Assembly: GCF_015706575.1 (NCBI RefSeq)
Contig: NW_024037076.1
Span: 21,890,898-21,954,897 of the forward strand
Source: Patiria miniata
Lineage: Eukaryota > Echinodermata > Asteroidea > Valvatida > Asterinidae
DNA: 64,000 bases
Reading direction: 5' to 3'
Part shown: positions 37,909-50,796 of the stretch, piece after piece
Position numbering within the stretch: position 1 is the stretch's first letter
Layout: each line of letters begins with the position of its first letter
Translations under genes and position numbers: made by a program
Notes under the pieces: model-generated
The model's input: the letters and a program-made list of their open reading frames with translations, nothing else
The model's database searches: none
Told to the model about the DNA's origin: nothing

Positions 37909-38650
37909 GTAAGCAAGATGCCAGGAGATTCATATGGGAATCAATCCATGAATGTTTTATTAAATCATCAAGATTCATATTAGGAAAGTTGTATTTTTTC
38001 AATGATTTCAACGCCATATAGCATAATCCATACATGTAATACGTACATACACATGTAATGGCATTCTGTGATGTCAGGCGAAAATAGCCAAAGCGCAAAG
38101 CTGGCTCCATCAATGTGTGTACACATGCTCAGCACTTCTGCATGCATGCGATTGGATCGGATACCGGGGACATCCGCAATATGGGCTACGCTGTGTTTTT
38201 GACTTTAACAAAATAGGAAACAAAAAGTATGTCTTATTTTTTCAATTTACTTAAAGTACTGTTTTTTTGGGGGGGGGGAGGGGGATTGATTAAAATCTTG
38301 GGGTTTTTTCATATATTGAAAAATCCCAAGTAACCGAAATGTTCTCATTTTATTTTGTTTTTCTAAAATTGTCAAATTCAGAGTTGGCGGGTTTGTAATC
38401 CAACAAACTAAAAAATGCTGGCCTAACTACGACTGTATACTGCAATATGCATTGCAATATAACTTGCGCCACGTATGGGCCACTCAACTCATCTAAACAA
38501 TGTATATTTTGGTCAGTTAGCAATCCGAAATTGAGAACTATGACACCTATTACTGCAGGTAAACCCATATTGTTCCTGTGCATCTGGGGAGTTAAGCCTG
38601 ACTACTATTATCCCCACAATTCACTGTAACATTGAGGTTTTTTCTTCCAG

Positions 38651-38808
38651 ATGCTGCTTCAGGCACCCACAGTCCACATAGTACAGATCCCTGGAACAGT
38701 AATGGGCTGGCCCCATCCAGTGCTAGCTTTCATTCTACTTCCATCTTAGGCAACTCTGCTTCTTCATATTCACAATCACAAACTACATACCCACCACATG
38801 AACCTATG
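38651..38808 (+). CDS. TCF3/4/12-like: E-protein exon, STDPWNSN segment
   Basis: A 158-base exon after TTTTTTCTTCCAG, ending CCTATG|GTAAGA. It reads DAASGTHSPHSTDPWNSNGL, APSSASFHSTSILGNSASSY, SQSQTTYPPHEPM. It matches vertebrate TCF4 'HHSSDPWSSSSG...MLGNSS...PQSSSY...HPHE'. The exon is Ser/Thr/Pro-rich and presumably disordered. It is the last E-protein exon before the gap. The AD2 (loop-helix) and bHLH exons that should follow were not found between here and 40328 or in the rest of the window. Confidence 0.92.
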
Positions 38809-40328
38809 GTAAGAAAACAAAATGTATATCATTCTCTTATTTTTCTGTTAAATTAAAAACAATCATTATGCTCCTCACAACTGATATTTTATAGTCTTTT
38901 TTAATGTTGTGGCTATGAGCCTGTTTTCACCTGAATGTCCAAATACGCTGGATCAGATCCCTTAGTACTGGGTGTTATGGGAATGTTTAGTGCAAAAAGA
39001 GTGATTTAACCCCATCTGATGCAGCATCTTTATAATACGGATAGGGGTCTCCCAGTTGGTGGATCCAATCTTGCCAATTGACCTGGCTACTTCTGGTCAT
39101 CAAGGCGCTGTAGTGTAAGCACACAATGAAAGGGTGATACAACAATAAGATTCATTGTTGCAAATTGTAAGGATAAAACAGAGAAAGCTTCCATGATGGT
39201 AGGCTTAGTGTGTCTACAGGGCCTTATGCTGATTGCACTGAGAATTTATGATGCAAAATGGGTGCTTCACAAAGCAATTTGGGATGTTCTATTGTTAGAG
39301 TTGTTAGTCTCTTTGTAATTGGGGGTGGGTATTATTTCACTTTTTTTCACTTTTTAATGTTCTGCCCCTTTCAAAATATGTAGTAGCCTACTAGAAACAA
39401 CAATCAAACATTAAAACAAACATTGGAAAAGTTTAACCCCCCTGTACATGCCATCAAAAAGTTTTGGGCGAAGGGCACCCTCTATGGCTAGTTGAACTGA
39501 CATGTTCCCTGACTTCAAAAGTCATCAAAAGTAATATATTTTGCAGTTCAATGATTACTTAAACAAGTGAAGTTACTTTTACTGGCCATTTCTTGCAACA
39601 TGATTGTGAAAAAGTTGGTTTTTGGTCCATAGTAGATGACAGTTTTTCCACTCACTTTCCCTGAGCATATGACTGCATTCCTAATTTGAAACTTGTGATA
39701 TCACCACTCGGTTCAGGGTGATTAAGTTCCAACGTCATGATTGTTTAATCAAGTTTAAAATTTGTGACCTCCACTTTACCATTGTTGAAATCTGCCTTGC
39801 AGTAAACTTCATGGATAATTTGTTTTGTAATTAATGAGGTGGGTAAAAATATTGGTATTAATTATATTTAGTTCTTCATCAGCCCAAGTCAACTTGGTCA
39901 AAGCTACATGTACTAACTGTTGATCTTATTGAGCGAAGATAGCCAGGTTCCTTCTGAGAATACTCTGGTGTAACAAGTTTACAATACCAGAAGTAATGTG
40001 CAGTGGAATTCTGCACAGGATGAATTTAAGGATAAACTAGTACTATAAGGCATGGGAGGGACTATTCGTATCATCAGACCAGGTTGATAAGTATATGAGT
40101 GTATGGAAGACTAGGCCCTAGCCCTACTAGGCAAATCTGACGCTATATTTGGGTAACAAAAGCAGATGCAAGGATGGATGATATTCAACAGAGCCGGTCA
40201 TGGACATCTCTTAAATAAGTATGCATTCAGCATGAATCATACCCGCAATGACTTTTGAGTGAATAGCTACATGTATATATATATACTATTCTCTGCTTTT
40301 CCCTTTCAATTCAGCATATACATGTAAA
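38809..40328. other. E-protein intron up to the assembly gap
   Basis: No exon was recognised. AT-rich unique-looking sequence that ends in ACATGTAAA at the gap edge. Confidence 0.4.
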
Positions 40329-40828
40329 NNNNNNNNNNNNNNNNNNNNNNNNNNNNNNNNNNNNNNNNNNNNNNNNNNNNNNNNNNNNNNNNNNNNNNNN
40401 NNNNNNNNNNNNNNNNNNNNNNNNNNNNNNNNNNNNNNNNNNNNNNNNNNNNNNNNNNNNNNNNNNNNNNNNNNNNNNNNNNNNNNNNNNNNNNNNNNNN
40501 NNNNNNNNNNNNNNNNNNNNNNNNNNNNNNNNNNNNNNNNNNNNNNNNNNNNNNNNNNNNNNNNNNNNNNNNNNNNNNNNNNNNNNNNNNNNNNNNNNNN
40601 NNNNNNNNNNNNNNNNNNNNNNNNNNNNNNNNNNNNNNNNNNNNNNNNNNNNNNNNNNNNNNNNNNNNNNNNNNNNNNNNNNNNNNNNNNNNNNNNNNNN
40701 NNNNNNNNNNNNNNNNNNNNNNNNNNNNNNNNNNNNNNNNNNNNNNNNNNNNNNNNNNNNNNNNNNNNNNNNNNNNNNNNNNNNNNNNNNNNNNNNNNNN
40801 NNNNNNNNNNNNNNNNNNNNNNNNNNNN
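40329..40828. other. Assembly gap, exactly 500 N
   Basis: A run of 500 N. The round number implies a fixed-size scaffolding gap, so its true length and the order and orientation of the flanking contigs are not directly established by this sequence. Confidence 0.99.
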
Positions 40829-42790
40829 CCATGAGTTCCTCGGACGACGGCGATTCGGACGAAACGAAGTGCATTATGCATGTTTCGAATGCCGAATCGA
40901 GCGTTTTATCGTTCTCCGAGACAAGCTGGATAAAATTACACGCGCAGAAATCGTGGAAAAAGCGGAGAAGTTCATCGGCATGCACGTGCACCACTGACAT
41001 GACTGATGCAGCACTCTCGTGGAAGGAGATGTGTACCGGAATCATCGGCCTACGTTAGTTCGTATTATTATTCTTGCCTTGAACCTAATTGTAAGAAGCC
41101 GTTGGATTCGGAATATTTCAGAATATTTTTTCTACAACCTAGATTCGTATGATGTGTGATTTGTTTTGTAAAATATGTTACTAGTACTACTAGTAGACCA
41201 TCTGACCGTCCATTGTTGACATCATGATCATGGCAAGTTAGGAAAAGCCACAGATCAAAGATTTTTTCCCCCTCACTCAGATGTAGGATTTTAAGACAAG
41301 GAAGAGACTCTTATTACATTGCACAACGGAACATTTTATATTGAGTAGGCCTATGCTTCCTGAACTTGGCGACTGTGTATAGAACGGCCGGTTCCCTTGA
41401 TTTAAAATAAGGAGAACAAAATCCACTTTGACTTTATACTTGGCATCATTGGGGACTGTGTAGTATGTTGTGGGTCTACCATTCAATTAATTTATAATTA
41501 TCTAAGTACCAAGTCGTTAAAACCAACATTTTGCCATTCTTTAAGCTGTCAGCCCATAGCGTCCTCATTTCAAGTGTACTTTTATTTCCTTGCTATTTTT
41601 TTTTCTACATAGTATAATATAATAAAAAAATAATGAGAACCTGCCCACTTCTCTTAATGTCAAGCCCTCACTGTCAATATATTTAGATTTTAGATTTTCA
41701 CTTTTTTTTCCATTTTTAAATTTTTTTTCCCTGATCACTACATGTGAAGAATAGTATACAAAAAATAAAATGTTTGTACCTGAAGGTGCCATGGTGTAAA
41801 TATTTTCCTAAGTTAGATGATAGAATGTTCCATTCTACGAGGTGAAGCTGAGTTGAATGGAACATTTCTCTTTGACCCATAATCCTCCAATCAACTGACA
41901 AAGATTTACATTTTGAAATAATTGAAATGAGAGTAATGAGTGATATTGTAAAAACATTTTCTCAATTACAGGCATTTGGATACCATCAACACATTCAGCA
42001 GTGCTACAAACGTCTGTCATGTTTCCATGATAGACTGCAGAAAGACTTGCAAAGAAACAACAACATGAAAGTCAAGGTATTTTTGCCTTTTTTTTCCTAT
42101 GGAGTCACATGAGCACACTCACTTGAAAAATATAACATGTCTAAAGCAGGGGCTGGTTGGAGATAGAGCCTTCCTCTACACAACTTTAGTTTGAGTCAAG
42201 GTTTCATAATTTTGTAGCTAAATCAAATTGGAAATACTTGCAAACATATACAAGCCCTACTTTAGAATTGACAATCTCTAGGAATTTGTTTCTCGTACAG
42301 TTTAAAAAAAAACATTCCATTCATTGCTAATGTTTATTTCTCAAGTTAAAACATGCAGTGCCTGTTAAACAATAAGACAATGCAATTTGCAATTAAAAAC
42401 TGCTCATTTAAGAAAGGGATTTTTCTCGTAATTTGACAACTTGCAGATACAGCATGTTCCAGATGGGAACTGTGATGGAGTCAATGATGCCGCCAAACAA
42501 GGATGCCACGTCCTGAAGTGCTGTCTCCACACAGAAGAGGTTGGAAAGTCATCGGCGATGACATCAGTATCCACTGGATGGATCTTCCCCCTGCCCCAGA
42601 CAGTGTCATGGAATTTGCCCATTGCTCATGTAAAAAAGTCAATGCACAAAAGGCCAGTGTAGCTGTCTTGAAAAAAACTGCCATGCACAGACTTGTGCAA
42701 GTGCACCAACTGTGAAAACATTCCAAGTGAAGGGCAGCGCACTTCACCCAAAAAGGATTCAGATATCGAGGACTGACCATCACGTACATG
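40829..42790 (+). pseudogene. Broken gene resembling a YHxxCY / CXC-cysteine protein family
   Basis: Three pieces in order. (1) 40829-41058, at the gap edge: MSSSDDGDSDETKCIMHVSN then SSVLSFSETSW, with an overlapping frame continuing DKITRAEIVEKAEKFIG, so a frame change probably occurs near the Trp. (2) 41972-42076: exon-like, with AATTACAG acceptor and AAG|GTATTT donor, FGYHQHIQQCYKRLSCFHDR. (3) 42447-42790: after TTGCAG, a GW...DDISIHWMDLPPAPDSVMEF stretch, then a cysteine cluster HCSCKK and, in another frame, QCTKGQCSCLEKNC. This order (charged N-terminus, YH-CY motif, C-terminal GW...CxCKxxxC...CSC) resembles a family of uncharacterised invertebrate proteins that I recall as often multicopy. 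The long middle of such proteins is missing and the frame is interrupted at least twice, so this is probably a decayed copy. Family assignment is from memory of motif layout. Confidence 0.4.
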
Positions 42791-42799
42791 TACATGTAT

Positions 42800-44520
42800 G
42801 TCTATCTAAATAAGGAATAGGATTGTCACTTCAGAAAGTTTGAATCACACAGTCTGCTTCCCATCCACTTAAATATTTCCAAATATGAATCAACAGGACT
42901 TATGTTTAACTAACTTACATTGTTATGGATGTACACAACTAAAAAAACACCAAAGTTCAGTCTTACGGTTGAAATGGACACCGTTGACTTTGTTGCAGGA
43001 TTTTTCCACTTGCAGTTTCAGCAAGGGGATGGGAAATAATCTTACTATGTGTTTTCCTTTTTGACAATCCTTTTTCTTTTTAAGCGCTGACCGTGAAGCC
43101 AAAGAAGATTTTTTGTGGTAATTTGTAAGGGCTTAAAAACAGTTTATTCCTCTTCAGTAATGTTCATGCTTACAGTCTTATTTGTTGTTGATCAAATAGA
43201 CTCTATAAAGACATCCTTGAGAGCTTTCTGTTACTGTAATTCCTATTTTTTTTTTTAGGGGGGGTGCAAAAGATTGTCCTCCAAGATGCTATGCAAAAGG
43301 CCCAAAAGGCTCTAGGTTGATGCCTTCGTGCAAAGAGAAATGTTTCACATTTTATATTAGAGGTATTCACCAATCCTTTTATACATTGTACCATGTTCTC
43401 AACAGCAGTTTGGTTTCTTTGAAGGTTGATGACATGTTTCGTGTTCTCCTTCGACCCTTCAAATGATTTGAAAATTATACAACGGAACTCGCTGTAGATA
43501 ATGGATGTAGTTTCCAGATGCCATTGGATTCGCCATTGAAAATTCATGTCTGTTCACCATTTTTGCAATGACTAACCTTTGTTGAGATGATATGAAGAAA
43601 AAAGGGGTGCCAGGTTACAACAGTCTTTCCCGGAACATGTTTAATATGTAAGACAGTTGAAAAATTAAAAGTACATGTAATTGCAGTTTATTTTAATCCT
43701 CAAAAATATTGGCTCCACCAGAGACGCAAACCGCAAGCACTGTATTATAATTTTTGCCAATCACAGTAATTATTTCTCAAGTCTTTTTATTTACTGTTTA
43801 CCGTTTTGTTTTTTGTATGAATAAATATCGTCAAAGGCTGAAGTTATAAAGCCCTGTGGTCATGTTTATTTTTTCATTGAGACTAAATTCATTCGTATTT
43901 GTGTCGGACACTATGTTGAATGTTATTACATCATGAATCAGAAATACTTTGTAATTTTAACCAAAAAGAAAATTATACACCACACATGTAATTTAATAAT
44001 CAATTATACCCTATTAAGAAGATCAGAAAAGAGCAATACATGTACATGTATTCTAAATGAAAATAAAAAACAAAGGAGTAAACATTTGCACTGAGGCTGG
44101 GAAAGGGCTTGTAACATCTTCCTTGATTTTCAATGGGATGGAAAATTTGATATTTAAATTAATTATTGGAGCATTAAAAGTCACCCCAAGTTCCTTTTTA
44201 TTGAGTCTTGGTTCTGTAGAGACCCTTTTTAGCAAGCAACAGCAATAAAACAATCTTTCCCATTGAAAATGTGCACAGTTTTCCAATCCTGGTCAATAGA
44301 GGGCGCCCTGTTTTGAACCGCTGATTAAAATGCAAATATTTAAATGATTGGTCACTTTGGGATTGTGGATTTTGGTTTTTCGTGATCCATATGGTCTCAG
44401 CTAATAACCTGCAAAAATTCACTTAGTTCTGAGAGGTGCGCCAAGAAATCATCACTTTCTCTAAGCACATTTTGCAGCCATGCCCCGTGGTCTACTATAC
44501 ACTTTGCACAAATGGTGCTT
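42800..44520. other. Non-coding interval
   Basis: A 114-codon minus frame (43203-43547) is open but unrecognised. A poly-T/poly-G junction lies at 43249-43265. Nothing else was supported. Confidence 0.3.
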
Positions 44521-44529
44521 TTCCCAACA

Positions 44530-45165
44530 TGCTGACAAAGGTAACCATGAAAGTGCCTTAATTCAGTGATTTGTGTTCTTGGGTGGGCATTAAGATTAAT
44601 CTGGCCGAATGGTTGTGCAATTTAATAAGCTTGTCAGAGTAGAAGTGTGCACAACTTGTCCTGTTAACATTATAGTAGTCAAACAAGGGGGAAAGATCAT
44701 GGCACCAATTAACATGTTAAACGTTGAATTGGGAAGGTAGGGTTTAGCAGATCGATGAAGAAACCCCATTTTCATAGATATTTTCTTGGCAACATAATCA
44801 GTGTGATCGGACCAAGAAATATTCTCATCAAGAAAAATCCCAAGATACTTATACAAATGAACTTGTTCGATGGGATTTGCACCCGAGAAAAGGCAGGTAT
44901 CCTTGGACGAGAACCAAATATGAAATTAGTTTTACTCACATTTAGTGTAGGTTTATGGTTCATCAACCAATGAGTTACTGGACAAAGACCATTCACCGTA
45001 TCAGATTCAATGCCATCAGGGTTTGTGCCTTCAAACTTTATCATGGTGGTGTTGGCATACATGTTCACTTTTGTTCCAGAAATCGATGCTACACATGAAT
45101 GTGGGATATTAATAAAAGTGATAAAAAGAAGCCAGCCAAGAATTGACCCTTGTGGAATCCCTACA
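44530..45165 (-). mobile_element. Decayed LINE reverse-transcriptase fragment
   Basis: Reading the minus strand from about 45160: GIPQGSILGWLLFITFINIP (RT motif preceding the catalytic region), then KVNMYANTTMIKFEG, where YANTT stands in place of the catalytic YADDT, so it is inactive. THWLMNHKPTLNVSKTNFIF follows. After a frame change come YKYLGIFLDENISWSDHTDY and VAKKISMKMGFLHRSAKPYL, and after another, FDYYNVNRTS and KLIKLHNHSARLI. These are the thumb and C-terminal motifs of Jockey/CR1-type non-LTR elements. No endonuclease or 3' tail was seen. Confidence 0.75.
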
Positions 45166-45599
45166 TCGGATTAGCAAAACAGAGGTTATGCCATGAACCT
45201 TTGTGGCTTGTTTTGTACCTGAAAGTCATACTGGAGTCACCTTGGCCATCTTCCAGCCCTTCAAAGCTATAGCATCTTCGCATGAGCGTCAGGCGTTGTC
45301 GGCAATGCATTCGTATGTCACCCCAAGTGGTCCCCTAACTCTCCCTTTCTTACCGTTGAGGAGGTACTTGTGCATGGGGCCCATTGTGCATTGTGGTTCC
45401 TTTGTCAATTGCTAAAATATTTCTGGATTTTTTTTTTATTTCAGAGTGTAGTGGACATCTTCAAGACATTATTACAGATTATCGAGAAGAAAGATGGAGG
45501 TACACAAAAGAAAGACAACGATTGTGTTCTTCTGTGACCATGTCTTTACAAAAGTACCTCATCTACCAGCAATAAAAGGTGCACTGTCATATTTTTAAT

Positions 45600-47830
45600 C
45601 TTGTATTACTACTAGTTGTATCAGTTAAAAAAAACAGCTTTTGACCAATCATGAGCTGTCCTACATTTTTAACTGTTCCAACACTATATTAGAGGCTAGT
45701 AGTGAAATGAATTGGGTTTGTATAAATGAAATCGCGTAAATGCTTCATGTAAGAATATAAAAAAACATAAGAGGCAGCGCACACACTTGAAACAATTGGA
45801 GTGAAAGCATCAGCTCCATTTCAAACCTGTGATATGTGATACTTGTGATATTTGAATAGTTCACCTCTACATTAAAACAAAGGTCCAAGGAAATGACGTA
45901 ATGTTTAACACGGATGTAAATGTACAGTATATGCAGGCCTTCATTGACATGTAATCCAATAATGTAACAGGTCTTCCAAAATAGTCTCAGGCCTGAACAG
46001 GCAAAGTAGTGACTCCATCCTAATGAGTGCCCGAATTGCAAAATGGGACCAAGCATTGGTCAGCTTTCACAGTGCATTTTCTTATTTAATTACATACTAC
46101 TTCTGACTTTGCCCTAAGCACACCCCTGGGCCTGCCTTTTGTTGTGAAATAATAACAACATCATTAATTTTATTCTTTTCTTTACCCTTAAAGGAAAACT
46201 TTCGTCTGGAATGCTTCAAATAACAGTTTGAATCCTAAAAAAGTAGAAAATAAACTTTCACACATTGCAAATGTGCAGTTTTCATGTAGTTGTCGCTCAA
46301 AGGAATTCATGGGTTTAAGATTTTGCTCCTCAATAATCGAAACTGTTAGAAATGCTAGTCATCACTTGAGTCCCACATGTTCTTTTGAAAACGTAAATAA
46401 ATGTATGTGCGCTAGGATCGCCATGATCATAACTCTGAAACTAGAGTGAGACCTGATATTCCACAGAGAAATGTCACACATTTTTGTGGCACCAGCCTTT
46501 CGTCAAAAGTTTTGCTCAAAATGTGATGGCTTCATTTGAATTCACTTCTGGAAATGGGTATAGACAAAGCAAAACTCGATGCCCATCAGAATTAAACAAA
46601 TGGGAGTTTTCCAACATTTTCTTCCTTAGTGTAAGATATTATGCATATTTTCTGCAACCCAGACCTTTGAAATATGTCTTGTAAAGAATGTGACGCAAAA
46701 TATTGCCAATCTCCAGACGAAAGTGCACCTTTAGAATTACTAATACATATGTGTAGTAATGCTTTAATCACTGTTTTTGAGAAATGTATAACCGATAGAA
46801 TTGTTGAATAATGAAAGCCGGACGTTTTGCTCCAAAAGGTAACACCATAGCCCGAGAATGATCACCAACAAATACCCAAATTGTTTCTAGGTTTAATTTT
46901 GGTGACTTGAGTAGGCAGTTAAGTTCAAAGATTTATATTTTAGCTTTGAATGTTGACGTGCATTGAAAGCAAATGCATATTTATGTTTACATCTCCCATC
47001 CAAGAAGTATGTGATTGGCTGTGTATGAACAACTTTGACTCAAAAATGTATCTGTAATTATATTTATGGTAGACTTGGAACATAGGCCTAATTGTTTTGT
47101 AATTATTTGGTTTGACGTTTTCCATATTTTGAGGGATGTTGGATGATTTGCTGTTTATTGCTGCATTTCTAACAAAACCTTTTGAAAGTTGAATGCCGTT
47201 TAAAAAGAAAAGAGAGAACATAGTCCAGGTTATAAATGGAATTGTTGGAGTAGGTCATGATTATCTCAGATGACGTCGAAAGCGCTACGCACAATAAGAA
47301 ACTTGAACATTGAATAGTCTGAACTTGTTACGGACATAATACATATTTCATAAGAAGCAATTTCATTTTTTTTTAAAGAAATTACACTAGTAAATGTACG
47401 ATAATAATAGAAGTATAACAATAAACAATGAAGGTTAATCATTGATGACTTATTTCCCTTGAAATTGGCACTTGGTCTCAAGAAAAATGGTACAAATAAA
47501 GAAAATGAGGAAATAGTGAATGAGAAATATGGTCTTTCCCACACAAGTATTGTAAGGCTGTGTGTGTCCACATAGTGCAGGACAAGGTGCTATATATGTG
47601 GACTTGTGTAACCTGGGGAAAAATGACACGCTGTATGGGGGAACTCGCACTAAATAGACTCTATGGGGATTTTACTAACCAATCTAATTGAAACTCGGGG
47701 ACTTTGGAAGGAACGGTCGCGAGGAAATTGAATTAATAGAGACCAGAGACAAGATTTTAGATTTCAAATAAACGAAGGACAAACATAATAAAGCTGAAAA
47801 TCAGGACTTAACTAAAACCAAAATGGAAAT
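45600..47830. other. Non-coding interval
   Basis: No gene or well-defined repeat was recognised. ORFs at 46228-46684 and 46940-47650 show no domains or splice context. Confidence 0.3.
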
Positions 47831-47834
47831 TAAC

Positions 47835-48464
47835 TAAGGGAATAAATGTGTGCTCTGGAGGTTTTTATCACTCTGTTAAAGACCACTTAGAGTCTGGGTG
47901 CTGATAATTACCCGAGCCGGAGGCGAGGGTAATTATCAGCACCCAGACTCTAAGTGGTCTTAAACAGACTGATAAATACCGACGGAGCACATATTTATTC
48001 CCATTCATAAATACCTTTTCGGTAAGAAAAAATCATATAATTCGTTCAAAACATCCCGATTTTGTTCAACAAATTCACTTTATGCTTTTTGAAACATCCC
48101 TCTTGCAAAATAATGGAGTGTTCAGCTGGCGAGTAAGATGTAAACAACCCTTTTATGGAGATTGACGCGCGCGTATCATGTTCTGCGCGATGTCGCGCAG
48201 AACGCACCTGGCGCGTTGCGTTTTGAATTTAGAACTATAAAATTCTGACTCCCTGGTAGTGTTGCGCATGCCTACGTGAGGATTGTGAGCGTTCAACCAA
48301 TGAAACGATAAGAGGCACTGGATTTTTAGGAGTCCACATTTTATTGTGACACTGGAAAAGTGTTTAAGACCAGCTAGCCATGTCTTTATCACCCGTTTAA
48401 GGCCGGCCACGTGACGGGCTCTCGACCAATAGGAATGGCTAAACTGTCTGAGGTATTTATGAAT
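47835..48464. repeat. Hairpin-bearing interspersed repeat, copy 2
   Basis: Same element and same orientation as 14652-15278, from AAGGGAATAAATGTGTGCTC to GGTATTTATGAAT. The hairpin arms have changed together (TAAAGACCACTTAGAGTCTG matched by CAGACTCTAAGTGGTCTTAA where copy 1 has a GCGGTATT-type arm), so complementarity has been kept. High similarity implies recent spread. Confidence 0.7.
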
Positions 48465-48689
48465 AAAAATTAAAAGAAAACCAACATGACCAAATTAACA
48501 CTAAAAACCTAAAATCTAAAATCAAGGACCAAGACTAATATAATACCAACACTGACAGTGTGTAATATAATGGATCATCTAAGACACTTTGGTAGAAAAT
48601 CTACATAACATAAGTCGTTCATTTTGGTAGGTAGGTCTGTGAGTGGTTGTACCATCACTGGCACTTGTCGGGTGTTATCTCATCCACAT

Positions 48690-49345
48690 TTGCCCCCCCC
48701 CCCCCCCCCCATTTGTTTTTTAGGGTCTGGCGCCGACACTGCGTATTATTAGCACGTTCGTACGTATTATTTTGCACATTATTTTGAAAACCGACATGAC
48801 TATAATATAGCAATAGGCATACGCTGGCTCAGCGGCGTAACTGGGCTATTTTCTGGGAGCACCTGGGGGAGCACCAATTTTTGAGGGGGACACTGAAGGC
48901 AATCGATCAACTTGAGCGAGCGTAGTCTACGGAATACGCAGGTCATTTTAGCGTCAAAAGAAAAAAAAGAAAAGGTAAGAATAGTACCAGCTTCACCTAC
49001 TTTGAGCTCTGTTATACTAGCTGTTCCAAAGTAATATAATCAGCGGCCATTTTCCTATAGGGGGCGCTCTTCAAAACCGGCCATTATTATGCAAGCTACG
49101 CATTATGTGCCCATTTCAGGGCGCATTGTAGGAGTTTTGGGGCTGGGTTTTCATATTCCTCGTTCATATCAAAAATATCAATACCATTTTGGAAATTAGT
49201 TACTTAAAACAAAGTGCCGCAAACTTTTATGGCAATTTTTTTTATCTGGAGGGGCCACATTTTTGCTCGAGGGGGCACATTATGTCCGCAAAAGGGGCAC
49301 TTGGGTAAATGGGGGGGGGGGGGGGCAAGTGCCTCCGGCCCAGCG

Positions 49346-49386
<41 letters not shown>

Positions 49387-49410
49387 TTCCGCCGCCCCTG
49401 AATACAATGT
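48690..49410. repeat. G/C-homopolymer-rich repeat
   Basis: Poly-C at 48692-48710, poly-G at 49311-49324, and a poly-C run of about 40 bases near 49346-49385 with GCGGAACGGG-type sequence on its other strand. The phrase 'AGGGGCACTTG' also occurs at about 50615-50630, in a second member (50540-50660) that starts with its own poly-G. The large proline/glycine ORFs here come from the homopolymers. Confidence 0.5.
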
Positions 49411-50796
49411 AGTGAGTCTATTGTCTTGTAGTGTTTTTTGTTAGTTAAAGACGACTGCAGTTTCATTGGCAATTAACTTGCATAGCAAGTGACCAACGAG
49501 ACAACCTTGCCCCTTGCCAATTCAACCCGGCCCACTGATCCCTTGACTAATTCGCCCCTGGCAAACTCGCACCCGAGATTAAATTGTACATGTACAATGT
49601 ATGTCCGCATGCAAGAGTTATTTTTATTGGCATATTTACTGAACGGCTAATTTGTGTTGAGCCTATGCTTTTTCTGTCGGAGAATTGTGGTAGGCCTAGT
49701 GTAAAGCATTGCAGGACTATGTTTTGCATTTTTTGTCTTTTACCCTGCTCAAAATGTAGAACGTGGTAGAAATGAAACCTACGAGTTATTTTTTTTCATA
49801 ATTTTTTTTAACTCCTGTGTATGGCCGGCCTGACCTACATGGGTTCAGTGCACTAATTCAAGTGCGAATTTCTACGCGAGCTCATTAGCATAAAAAGTAC
49901 CCCCCCCCCCCCACAACTTCCTTTGAAAACGAAGACGTTTGGTATTAAAAACGGTGGAATTGTGTAAATATAGTCAAGGATCAACTTTGTGGTTTTTGGG
50001 CTTCCATCTGAGGGCAGCTTGGTAAATTACGTTTGAAAATCGGGTCCTATTTTGCCTGAGAAAGTGGAAGGATGCCACTTGTAAAATGGCTACATGCAGG
50101 CTTGGGAACTATAAATTATGTATCACTTTTCGGGAGTTGATTTTGTTTTGGTGGGAACATTTAAAAAATGTAATAGGCTAGTGTACCAGAAATTGAAAAG
50201 AAATGAAAAGATGAAGGACAGGACAATAATTGATTTTTTGTTTGAGAAACCCCAGTGATGTCGGCTTGTGCGCGAGTCATATACTTCTACCAAGACGTGG
50301 CCTGATGGCAACATCTGCCACCGAGGGGCACAGCAGGGTATAGGCCTAAGCAGTCTCGGACCTCGGTGTACAAGAAAGGGGCGTTCGATTGACAAGTTGC
50401 AAATTTACCCGTGGTGCATCTTGTTGGGGGCTGTAGGGGTTGGAACACCATGTGACCACTCCCATTCAGTCACTGACTGATGTTATACAAGTATCTCGAA
50501 ATTCAAAAAGGCAGAAGAAAGCATCACAGATTTCAACATTTTCCGGGGGGGGGATACCCGTACCCCCTTGCTCAGGGGCGGCAGAACGCTTTTCAAACTT
50601 GGGGCAACACCAAAAAGGGGCACTTGCTCAGTAAAAGGAGTGCACCTTTCGTCGGTGCGAAAGGGGAGGAAAAAGAATATATATATGGTCCCGTTTATTT
50701 TAGAAACCTATTACGAGGAACAAATTATGAATACGTTGTCCATGCATCTAGTCTGGTTCCCAGACCAAAAGATTCTGACTATTCCCGATGAATCTT

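Noticed and set aside
40306-41045. Minus-strand ORFs spanning the gap
   Set aside because: Most of their length is N, and the called part is antisense to the better + strand frame.
43203-43547. 114-codon minus-strand ORF
   Set aside because: No domain, splice context or repeat family was recognised, and a competing frame is equally plausible.
45443-45575. Exon after a strong TTTTTTTATTTCAG acceptor
   Set aside because: No frame gives a recognised protein, and no donor or partner exon was found.
49204-49472. Poly-Pro/poly-Gly ORFs
   Set aside because: Caused by poly-C/poly-G homopolymers.
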